Below, one piece after another: positions 6,491 to 12,760 of a DNA stretch of 14,040 nt (position 1 is the first letter of the stretch; each line of letters begins with the position of its first letter). A program made the position numbers and the translations under genes. Source of the stretch: Deltaproteobacteria bacterium (GTDB taxonomy: Bacteria > Desulfobacterota > DSM-4660 > Desulfatiglandales > B25-G16); assembly GCA_020348625.1 (NCBI GenBank), contig CP070752.1, positions 2,261,448 through 2,275,487 on the forward strand, written 5' to 3'. Below the pieces are notes generated by a model. It was not told where the DNA came from, did not search any database, and saw only the letters and a list, made by a program, of their open reading frames with translations.

Positions 6491-7732
6491 ATGAATTACG
6501 ATACGGCATTGAGGGCCTATACCTCAAAGAGGATGGAAGAGATAGAAAACGCTGATATTTTGGTAGGCATTCCCTGCTATAATAATGAGGGAACTATTGC
6601 TCACGTGATCCAGATGGTAACCCATGGGCTCGCCGAGCACTATAAGGACAAAAGGAGTGTTATTCTTATCGCCGACGGCGGTTCAACCGATGACACGAGG
6701 GAGATGGCTAAGGAGTTTGAAATCAAGCCTTGGCAGGAAAAGGTCACCTCCATTTACCGAGGCCCTGCGGGGAAGGGATCGGCCTTCAGGTCAATCTTTG
6801 AGGCGGCCAAGCGCCTGAAGGTCAAAGCCTGCATGGTTGTCGACTCAGACCTTCGCTCTATTACCAGTGACTGGGTCAAGTATCTCCTTGAACCCATCGT
6901 GGAAAAGGGCTATCAGTATGTCTCCCCCATTTACTCGCGCTACAAATACGACGGAACCATTACTAACAACATCGTCTATAATCTCACCCGAGCCCTCTAT
7001 GGCCTCCGTATCCGTCAGCCCATCGGAGGGGACTTCGCCTTCGACGGTGAACTGGCAGCGTATTACATCGATCAGGATGTGTGGAACACCGATGTGGCCC
7101 GATACGGTATAGACATCTGGATGACAACCAACGCCATAACGAATAACTTCAAGATCTGCCAGTCAAATCTGGGAGTAAAAATCCATGATGCCAAAGACCC
7201 AGCTGAATCACTCGGCCCCATGTTTAGACAAGTAGTACACACGCTTTTCGTGCTCATGGAGCAGCACGAGGCGGAATGGAAGGCGGTCAAGGGCAGTCGC
7301 ACCGTTCCCACATTCGGGCTTCAAGAATTTAAAGAACCGGAGCCTATTAAAGTCAACCTTGACCGCCTTGTAACCGAGTTCAAGACCGGTTTCCGGCAGT
7401 TCAGAGGCCTCTACCAGGATATATTCTGCCCTGACTGCTTTGAAGAACTCAAGAGATGCGCGGGCAAAGCAAAAACCAAGTTCGTAATGCCCGTCTCAAC
7501 ATGGATCCAGGTACTTTACGAGACTGCTGCAACATTTCACCACTGGACCCACAACAGGACGCAGCTGGTAAACCTCGTCACCCCCTTGTACCTCGGGCGG
7601 GTTGCTTCCTTTATAAATCAAACGAAAATGATGAACTCGTTTCAAGCCGAGGAACTCGTTGAAGAGCAAGCCCAAGTCTTTGAAGATCACAAGGGCTACC
7701 TTATCGAGATCTGGGACAAAAAGCCGACCTAA
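6491..7732 (+). CDS. Glucosylglycerate synthase-like family 2/81 glycosyltransferase
   Basis: 413 residues. Seen: an N-terminal GT-A domain with VGIPCYNNEGTI (25-36), LIADGGSTDDT (59-69), GPAGKGSAFR (91-100), the metal-binding DSD in VVDSDLRS (118-120), and RQPIGGDFAF (175-184), then a mostly helical C-terminal part. This pattern fits the GT81-related enzymes that include Ggs of Persephonella marina, which makes glucosylglycerate directly from an NDP-glucose and glycerate. The acceptor cannot be read from sequence, and a mannosyl or other hydroxy-acid acceptor is possible. AGGAG at 6483-6487 lies three bases before the ATG, which is rather close. No signal peptide or membrane helix is seen, so it should act in the cytosol. 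It follows the cyclase gene after 224 bases and ends 42 bases before the converging yitT-like gene, with no clear terminator between. Confidence 0.75.
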   Translation: MNYDTALRAYTSKRMEEIENADILVGIPCYNNEGTIAHVIQMVTHGLAEHYKDKRSVILIADGGSTDDTREMAKEFEIKPWQEKVTSIYRGPAGKGSAFRSIFEAAKRLKVKACMVVDSDLRSITSDWVKYLLEPIVEKGYQYVSPIYSRYKYDGTITNNIVYNLTRALYGLRIRQPIGGDFAFDGELAAYYIDQDVWNTDVARYGIDIWMTTNAITNNFKICQSNLGVKIHDAKDPAESLGPMFRQVVHTLFVLMEQHEAEWKAVKGSRTVPTFGLQEFKEPEPIKVNLDRLVTEFKTGFRQFRGLYQDIFCPDCFEELKRCAGKAKTKFVMPVSTWIQVLYETAATFHHWTHNRTQLVNLVTPLYLGRVASFINQTKMMNSFQAEELVEEQAQVFEDHKGYLIEIWDKKPT

Positions 7733-7774
7733 GGCCTGCCTCGCCATGAACACCCAATACAACACCCGGCATGA

Positions 7775-8650
7775 TCACCAATGGGGCTCGTTCCCGATCC
7801 GCTGCCCCATCACCTCGAGCGTATCGTTGACTACTACGAAAGCATCGGGGTCGATAACCTTAACCAGCTGCTTGAGTCGAGGCAGCTCTCTAAAGGTGAT
7901 AACAGTGTAGAGAATCTGCTCTTCCTGGCCGGTATATCCGCCTCGACCCCCTATGATCGTCACTCCCCGCTGGAGTTGCCCCATAATCTCCCGAGAAATC
8001 ACCTCCCATTGCGGAGATATGATGTGCACGGCCTTTCTTTGGCTGAGGCCTGTTACCACCAGATTGACCATGGAGGAGCTGACATACATGAAAATCAAGG
8101 TATAAAGGGCCATCTCTAGGCTAAAGAAAACTGCCGCTCCAAGAAGTATGATGGCATTGAAGGTTAGTATGGTGGAACCCAGGCGGACTGAGAAACGTTT
8201 AAGGAGTATAATTGATAGGATATCGAGCCCTCCTGCCGAGCCCCAAGACCGCAATATGATCCCAGACCCCACACCTGTAATGATGCCAGCCAGAAGGGCA
8301 CTTAAGAGCATGTCATGGACTGGCACGGTGAAGTTCACTAAGACTACGGCACCGGAAAATATAAGGACCCCTGCCAGGCTGTAAAAAAAGAAGCGTCTTC
8401 CCACGTACAACCAGCCCAAAACGAAAAGCGGTATATTGAGCACGGGGTAAAGCCAGCCTACCGGTAATGACGAGAGAAGGTAATGGATCACCAAGGCGAG
8501 CCCGACGAGCCCTCCGCTCACAAAACGATGCGGGATAAGGATTCCGTTTATGGCCGCGGCACACAACACGCTGCCTAGGGCAATAAGCCCTATGTGCCAG
8601 AATATTTGCCTCGTCGATCCCAATCTTGATTTGATGGACCACCGGTGCAT
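7775..8650 (-). CDS. YitT family membrane protein (DUF161 + DUF2179)
   Basis: 291 residues. Seen: an N-terminal region of five to six hydrophobic helices with the family marks GILIPHRFVSGG, LNIPLFVLGW and GSAGGLDILS, then a C-terminal cytosolic DUF2179 domain (about 207-285) with RGVTIIGGRGGYTG, the aromatic/acidic turn QEEQILYTVI, and IDPDAFVVV. The start ATG has AGGAGC about eight bases upstream. The molecular function of YitT proteins is not settled; small-molecule transport or export is usually presumed. As I recall, DUF2179 has a PII/ferredoxin-like fold, in the same clan as the PstA/DarA c-di-AMP receptor. That would fit the neighbouring cyclase, but it is inference. It converges on the Ggs-like gene and diverges from the TrkA-N/DHH gene. 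Confidence 0.88.
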   Translation of the reverse strand: MHRWSIKSRLGSTRQIFWHIGLIALGSVLCAAAINGILIPHRFVSGGLVGLALVIHYLLSSLPVGWLYPVLNIPLFVLGWLYVGRRFFFYSLAGVLIFSGAVVLVNFTVPVHDMLLSALLAGIITGVGSGIILRSWGSAGGLDILSIILLKRFSVRLGSTILTFNAIILLGAAVFFSLEMALYTLIFMYVSSSMVNLVVTGLSQRKAVHIISPQWEVISREIMGQLQRGVTIIGGRGGYTGQEEQILYTVITFRELPRLKQLVKVIDPDAFVVVNDTLEVMGQRIGNEPHW

Positions 8651-8685
8651 TTTTTGCTCCTACAAGATAGAATAGAATTTTTGCT

Positions 8686-8714
8686 CTCAAACCACAATTT
8701 CCGCTCTCTGTCAA
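8686..8714 (-). promoter_or_regulatory. Possible promoter of the yitT-like gene
   Basis: On the minus strand, a perfect TTGACA (8714 to 8709) and a 17-base spacer precede TTTGAG (8691 to 8686), which matches the -10 consensus at only three of six positions. A transcript would start near 8680, about 30 bases before the ATG. Confidence 0.3.
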
Positions 8715-8795
8715 TCATAATGTCGTTCATGTTTGCCGCTATGATCTTTTCCGTGTCACAGAATTCATAGATGATCACTCTCATTAATGTATCAT

Positions 8796-8838
8796 GAGAA
8801 AATCCGGGCAGTCCCATTCACAACAGCTTTCTGCCCGG
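8796..8838 (-). terminator. Terminator- or attenuator-like hairpin upstream of yitT
   Basis: CCGGGCAG (8838 to 8831 on the minus strand) and CTGCCCGG (8811 to 8804) form a perfect 8-bp stem with a 19-base loop. On the minus strand this is followed by ATTTTCTC. The loop is long for a classic terminator. The position, 150 bases ahead of a same-strand gene, would fit attenuation or the end of an unseen transcript. Confidence 0.35.
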
Positions 8839-8881
8839 GAGCTGATGCCCTCCGCCAACAAGGACGAAACCGACTTTTCTT

Positions 8882-8910
8882 TTGACTTTAACCGCCCCAC
8901 CCTTTAGAGT
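8882..8910 (+). promoter_or_regulatory. Possible promoter of the TrkA-N/DHH gene
   Basis: TTGACT (8882-8887), a 17-base spacer and TAGAGT (8905-8910, four of six consensus bases). A transcript from here would carry a leader of about 200 bases that includes all three inverted repeats at 8920-9006. Confidence 0.35.
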
Positions 8911-8960
8911 AGTGATGATGGGATAATCCCGCGTGCTATTGAGAGCACGAAATATTCTCC

Positions 8961-9006
8961 CCTATGGGATGATCATGAGGTCTTTACCTCATGATCATCC
9001 CATAGG
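8961..9006. repeat. Perfect 21-bp inverted repeat with a 4-base loop
   Basis: Bases 8961-8981 are the exact reverse complement of 8986-9006, separated only by CTTT. Each arm begins CCTATGGGATGATCATGAGG or its complement and contains the palindrome ATGATCAT. Only TTTCAC follows on the plus strand and no T-tract follows on the minus strand, so it is a poor terminator in either direction. The flanking genes diverge, which also argues against a terminator. Confidence 0.9.
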
Positions 9007-9124
9007 TTTCACAGCTATGGCTAATTTGAGCAGTACCGTGTTCTCGTTAGAAACTGTTTTGTTGCAGCTCCACTTGCTTGCTCCGTGGATAATGCGTTTG
9101 TTATAGCAAACCCGGGTGATACTC

Positions 9125-10540
9125 ATGTATATCATTCTAGGAAGCGGAACTGCTGGCTATTATGCGGCCAACCAACTGAAAAACATGGGTCATCAGTTCA
9201 CCCTTGTGGACATCAAGCCCGAAAGAACCGAGGCCCTCAGGGAGATGGGCTTCGAACGTGTGGTAGAAGGCGATATCACTTCACCGGACCTCTTGAAGAA
9301 AATCCATATAGAGTCTGCCAAAGGCCTATTAGTGCTGACAACCGACCCGGACTTAAATATGAGGGCTGCGAAGGCGATAAGGGGAATCAGCAAGGAGGTT
9401 CCTATTATCCTGAGAGTGGACAAACAGAATGCCGCCGAGGATTTCAAAGGCCTTGAAATCGACGATATCATTTATCCCAGCTCCGCAGTGGCCGATATGG
9501 CCATCAGAGGCCTTGAAGAGTTAGAACTCAAGAGAAATCTCAAAAGACTGAGTGCAGTGGTGGCCCAAGCCGATAAGCGCATAGGTATCGTTACTCAGGA
9601 CAACCCCGATCCTGATGCCATTGCTAGTGCTGTCAGCCTCAGGAAGATTATAGAAAAGATGGGCAAGAGCGCGGACATAATCTATGGGGGGGAAATCGGC
9701 TACGCGGAGAACAAGGCCCTGATCAATCTCTTGGGTGTAGAAACAATACCAGTCGCTAAAATCAAGCATATCGAAAACTATTCCAAGATAGCCCTCGTTG
9801 AAGCCTCCATCCCGGGGGAGAATAATTGTCTGCCAAAGGAAATCAGTCCCAATATCATTATCGATCACCACCCCTATGACCCTGCAAACATATCGGCGGA
9901 ATATGCGGACATTAGGCCCGAAATCGGGGCAACCTCGACTATCTTGACACAGTACCTGATAGAGCTCGATTTTGAAATATCAACCGAGTTGGCTACCCTG
10001 CTGCTTTATGGCATCAAGACGGACACTGCTGATTTCACCAGGGGCGCTACACCGAAGGATCTTCAAGCAGTGGCCCTTCTGTATCCGAAGGCCTCTCGGG
10101 ACCTGTTAAACAAGATTGAAACGCCACTCATGTCTTCTGAAACCATTGACGTTCTCGGTGAAGCAATAAAGAAGAGGAGAACTATTGGAAGCCTGCTCTT
10201 GGCCAATGTGGGTTTCATCAGCAATAGGGACACCCTGCCCCAGGCAGCAGATCATCTGCTCAAACTTGAGGGGGTGTCCACCGTTCTGGTCCACGGCCTG
10301 AGTGAAGAGGTTGTCCACATTTCAGGCAGAAATAAGGATATCAGGATCAACCTCGGCCAGGTTATGGAGCAGGCCTTTGGAGATATCGGCGAGGCTGGAG
10401 GCCATCCTACAGCTGCAGCGGCACGAATTAAGCTAGGGCTCTTTGGTGGTGCCAAAGACAAAGAGTCTCTGCTGAAACTAGCCGAGGAGGCCATAACAGA
10501 TCGGTTCTTACGGATAGTAGGGGTCGAAGAAAAGAAGTGA
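9125..10540 (+). CDS. TrkA-N (RCK_N) domain fused to a DHH/DHHA1 phosphoesterase
   Basis: 471 residues from ATG 9125, chosen because MYIILGSG is the usual TrkA-N start and GGGTGA lies just upstream; a GTG at 9116 would add three residues. Seen: a Rossmann domain (1-125) with GSGTAG and the acidic VDIKPER that binds the NAD ribose, then a DHH domain (about 150-300) with DNPDPDAIASA (159-169), IIIDHHPYD (DHH at 247-249) and YGIKTDTADF, then DHHA1 with GEAGGHPTAAAA (423-434). DHH/DHHA1 enzymes such as GdpP and NrnA cleave c-di-AMP, pApA or nanoRNA. The His expected before DNPDPD is Gln158, and the Asp of the second metal motif appears as Glu226 in LVEASIP, so activity may be altered. The TrkA-N part suggests regulation by NAD(H) or a link to potassium transport, but there is no membrane part. 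Confidence 0.88.
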   Translation: MYIILGSGTAGYYAANQLKNMGHQFTLVDIKPERTEALREMGFERVVEGDITSPDLLKKIHIESAKGLLVLTTDPDLNMRAAKAIRGISKEVPIILRVDKQNAAEDFKGLEIDDIIYPSSAVADMAIRGLEELELKRNLKRLSAVVAQADKRIGIVTQDNPDPDAIASAVSLRKIIEKMGKSADIIYGGEIGYAENKALINLLGVETIPVAKIKHIENYSKIALVEASIPGENNCLPKEISPNIIIDHHPYDPANISAEYADIRPEIGATSTILTQYLIELDFEISTELATLLLYGIKTDTADFTRGATPKDLQAVALLYPKASRDLLNKIETPLMSSETIDVLGEAIKKRRTIGSLLLANVGFISNRDTLPQAADHLLKLEGVSTVLVHGLSEEVVHISGRNKDIRINLGQVMEQAFGDIGEAGGHPTAAAARIKLGLFGGAKDKESLLKLAEEAITDRFLRIVGVEEKK

Positions 10541-10563
10541 CGCTACAGTCTCGCTTGCCTGCC

Positions 10564-10821
10564 CTACTCCTCTTGCGCAGCCTCTTCTTTCTTGCCGATT
10601 TTTTCCGCGGCTTTTTCTAGGGTTGCAGCCAGTTTTTTCCTGAGCTCATCTTCCCCCTTTTTAAGCTCGACAATCCTCGCTTTGAGGGCAGCAATATCGT
10701 CCTCAGCGGTCCTTCCCGCCCTTTCATAGGCGAGGAGCGAGATAACGATTGCTATAATGGCAACAATCAGGGCCAAAAACGCCATAAACCCTCCACGTCT
10801 CTTCGTCTCCCTTTCAGCCAT
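10564..10821 (-). CDS. Small single-pass membrane protein with coiled-coil tail
   Basis: 85 residues, complete, family not recognised. A short basic N-terminus (AERETKRRGG) leads into one membrane helix (about 13-32, FLALIVAIIAIVISLLAY). A charged helical, probably coiled-coil tail of about 50 residues follows, rich in Lys, Glu and Ala (ALKARIVELKKGEDELRKKL) and ending AAQEE. The ATG is preceded by AAGGAGGTC, a strong ribosome binding site. It lies 84 bases downstream of a second small protein of the same layout and was probably transcribed with it. It converges on the TrkA-N/DHH gene with 23 bases between the stops and no clear terminator. A structural or scaffold role at the membrane is a guess. 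Confidence 0.7.
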   Translation of the reverse strand: MAERETKRRGGFMAFLALIVAIIAIVISLLAYERAGRTAEDDIAALKARIVELKKGEDELRKKLAATLEKAAEKIGKKEEAAQEE

Positions 10822-10905
10822 GGTTAAGACCTCCTTCGTTGAAAGTGAAAAGCGGAATCACGCAATACCCCCCTGTGTCTCTTGACGGTACTCTTAATGT
10901 TTTGG

Positions 10906-11172
10906 CTATTTCTTGCTCTTTTCGCTTTCTTTCTTTGTCGCAGCCTTCGGGCCTTGCTTTTTTTCCTCGACCCCTCTTATAGCTGCCTCCATCCTGTCTA
11001 GGACATCTGCCGTCTTATCTCGCAGGGAATCGGTTGCCTTGGCAACGGTCTCCCCAACATTAGTCAAAACCTCCGTCTGTTTCTTCAGGTCTGCAACTCC
11101 TCCAACCTTGTAATAAGCCAGGATAGCTATAATAAGGGCTATAATCGAAATTATGAGTGCTAACGTCTCCAT
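10906..11172 (-). CDS. Small single-pass membrane protein with amphipathic helical tail
   Basis: 88 residues, complete, family not recognised. One N-terminal membrane helix (about 3-21, LALIISIIALIIAILAYY) is followed by a long amphipathic helix (ADLKKQTEVLTNVGETVAKA, then SLRDKTADVLDRMEAAIRG) and a Lys/Glu-rich tail. The helix recalls apolipoprotein- or phasin-like segments, but this is only a resemblance. Its ribosome binding site, AAAGGAGGTGAT, is a near-perfect anti-16S match, and it has its own promoter at 11256-11286, so strong expression is likely. The layout is like that of the 85-residue protein downstream (shared ALI..I..IIAI..LAY pattern), so the two may be distant paralogues or partners. 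Confidence 0.72.
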   Translation of the reverse strand: METLALIISIIALIIAILAYYKVGGVADLKKQTEVLTNVGETVAKATDSLRDKTADVLDRMEAAIRGVEEKKQGPKAATKKESEKSKK

Positions 11173-11255
11173 GATTTATCACCTCCTTTACCGGTTTTCT
11201 CTAAGGTGTTTATTCGCACCCTGTTTCCTTCCAATGATATTTCTATCCTTTTTCT

Positions 11256-11286
11256 ATTATAACCGGCTTCTTCATAATCCTGTCAA
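11256..11286 (-). promoter_or_regulatory. Strong sigma70-type promoter for the two small membrane-protein genes
   Basis: On the minus strand, consensus TTGACA (11286 to 11281) and consensus TATAAT (11261 to 11256) are separated by 19 bases, which is longer than the ideal 17. The start of transcription should be near 11249, about 77 bases before the ATG at 11172. Confidence 0.6.
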
Positions 11287-11301
11287 TACCCAATCTGACC
11301 C

Positions 11302-11754
11302 CTATCTCTTGACGACCAAAACGGGTGTTCCGGATTTTCTGATAACCTTTTCAGAAACAGAGCCAAGGAGCATTTCCTCAACGTTGCTCTTACCGTGAGA
11401 GCCGATCACTATTGGCGAAACGCCTTCCTCTTGTTCAACCCTCAATATTTCAGTCAACGGAATTCCCCTTTCAATCCTCAGCTTCACCCTAAAGCCCATT
11501 TGCCTCAATCTGGCCCCTATGTTATCCATTTCTTTCCAAGCTTCTTCTTCGATTCTCCTTACCATCTCTACAGAACCTTTCGACGCGTGCAACAGACAAA
11601 TATCGCCGATTGCCCTTTCATCAATGACGTGCAAACCGATAACTTCTTTTCCTCCAGCTTCTTTCAATTTCGTAATGTAGTTCATGGCCTTATTCGCTAC
11701 ATTTGAGAAATCGGTTGGATATAGGATCTTATCAAACATGTATCTCAATCCCAT
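11302..11754 (-). CDS. Universal stress protein (UspA family)
   Basis: 150 residues, the usual length of a single-domain Usp. Seen: the start MFDKILYPTDFS, the strand VIGLHVIDE, and the ATP-binding signature G-2X-G-9X-G(S): GSHGKSNVEEMLLGSVSEKV, ending TPVLVVKR. It is therefore expected to be an ATP-binding Usp, cytosolic and probably dimeric. Two starts are possible: 11754 (five extra residues, MGLRY) or 11739, which gives the standard N-terminus; neither has a strong ribosome binding site. It lies 58 bases downstream of the ATP-grasp gene on the same strand and may share its transcript. Usp proteins respond to starvation and stress in general, so the neighbourhood says little more about its exact job. 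Confidence 0.9.
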   Translation of the reverse strand: MGLRYMFDKILYPTDFSNVANKAMNYITKLKEAGGKEVIGLHVIDERAIGDICLLHASKGSVEMVRRIEEEAWKEMDNIGARLRQMGFRVKLRIERGIPLTEILRVEQEEGVSPIVIGSHGKSNVEEMLLGSVSEKVIRKSGTPVLVVKR

Positions 11755-11812
11755 TCTCGCTCGGGTGTGACTCGTAACAACCGTTCCTATTCGTCATCTC
11801 TCTTAACTCCGT

Positions 11813-12760
11813 TCACGCTTGAGCACCAAAATGCGTTCGTGCAAAAGCCACACGTTCCTCAACGCCATGCAGGCTCCTATGGTTTTGTTCAACCAGGTTC
11901 AAACAGGGTAACAGTCCGGCGTGGTTGGCAATCTGGATATTGAGCCCAGGGCGTGCATTCAGCTCCAGAATCAGTGCACCCTTGTCTTTATCAAGCACGA
12001 TATCTACTCCTTGATATCCCAGGCCACTAAGCTCATAGCAGTTCGCTGCCAGCCTCAATAAATCTGCCCAGTCTGGGATTCTCAAGCCAGTTATAGGCCC
12101 TCCAGTGTCAGGATGTTCGGTGACAATATCGTTGCCCCACACCGCGGTGAGCGTTGTACCGGTTGCGATGTCGACTCCGGCACCGAGCGCGCCCTGGTGA
12201 AGGTTGGCCCGGCCACCTGACATTCGTGTCGGCAAACGGACCATGGACATTACGGGCACACCCAAAAACACGATGACACGGACATCGGGGACTCCCTGGT
12301 AACTGACGGTTTCAAAAAGAGGATCAGGACGGACCCGATATTCGATCAGGGCTTTGTCTGGTTGTCCGCCCAGACTGTACAGGCCGCTCACCACATTCGC
12401 AACATGATGCCTAAGCTCTTCGTGGCTTATCAATAAACCGTCGTGTTTTCGGTACAGGTCCTTCAAACGGCCTGAGATTACGAGAATTCCATCCCCACCA
12501 CTACCATAGGCTGGTTTTATCACAAAATCCGAATAGTGTCTCAGCAGGTCAGGTAAACTCCGGAGCTGATATTCTCCCTGCACCACAGCATAAAGCTCCG
12601 GAACGGCTATACCTGCTCTGAGGGCAAGCTCCTTAGTGCGCAACTTGTCATCGACCAAAGGATATAATTTGCGCGGGTTGTGCCAGAGCGTGTACTCTGC
12701 ATTGCGCCGGTTCAACCCCAGCACCCCTATAGCAGCAAGCCGTCTTGCCAGTTCAAACAT
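11813..12760 (-). CDS. ATP-grasp ligase, RimK-related (alpha-L-glutamate ligase-like)
   Basis: 315 residues. Seen: DDKLRTKELALRAGIAVPE (a typical pre-ATP-grasp segment), the nucleotide-binding FVIKPAYGSGGDGI (79-92), PDVRVIVFLG, a flexible loop rich in Gly and His (SGGRANLHQGALGAGVDI), and the metal-binding end LILELNARPGLNIQIANHAG. These fit the group of RimK-related ligases that form an amide bond between a carboxylate and an amino acid or peptide with ATP. The ATG overlaps the stop of the upstream membrane protein as TGATG, so the two are translationally coupled. Published comparative work on amidoligases (Iyer, Aravind and colleagues) links this ligase type to the 7TM inactive-transglutaminase proteins. 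The substrate is unknown. Confidence 0.85.
   Translation of the reverse strand: MFELARRLAAIGVLGLNRRNAEYTLWHNPRKLYPLVDDKLRTKELALRAGIAVPELYAVVQGEYQLRSLPDLLRHYSDFVIKPAYGSGGDGILVISGRLKDLYRKHDGLLISHEELRHHVANVVSGLYSLGGQPDKALIEYRVRPDPLFETVSYQGVPDVRVIVFLGVPVMSMVRLPTRMSGGRANLHQGALGAGVDIATGTTLTAVWGNDIVTEHPDTGGPITGLRIPDWADLLRLAANCYELSGLGYQGVDIVLDKDKGALILELNARPGLNIQIANHAGLLPCLNLVEQNHRSLHGVEERVAFARTHFGAQA

Larger units (their letters stand above)
8651..9124. other. Divergent intergenic region with several inverted repeats
   Basis: 474 bases between the YitT-like gene (minus) and the TrkA-N/DHH gene (plus). In order it holds a weak minus-strand promoter, a GC-rich hairpin followed on the minus strand by ATTTTCTC, a plus-strand promoter, GGGATAATCCC (8920-8930), a 6-bp hairpin (CGTGCT 8932-8937 with AGCACG 8944-8949), and a perfect 21-bp hairpin (8961-9006). 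A 75-codon minus-strand frame (8590-8817) runs through part of it and into yitT. I see no family in it and do not call it a gene. Confidence 0.5.

Noticed and set aside
8590..8817. 75-codon minus-strand frame upstream of and overlapping yitT
   Set aside because: It overlaps the start of a well-supported gene, has no good ribosome binding site, and lies over a hairpin; the middle part (MRVIIYEFCDTEKI) is protein-like but matches nothing I know.
8917..9124. ydaO-type c-di-AMP riboswitch ahead of the TrkA-N/DHH gene
   Set aside because: None of the conserved ydaO strings could be found in this leader; only the inverted repeats are present.
11262..11310. GGGGTCAGATTGGGTATTGACA on the minus strand, similar to strings I associate with REP-associated transposase (RAYT) genes
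   Set aside because: No transposase gene or paired repeat is nearby, and the same bases form a good promoter; a single short match from memory is not enough.
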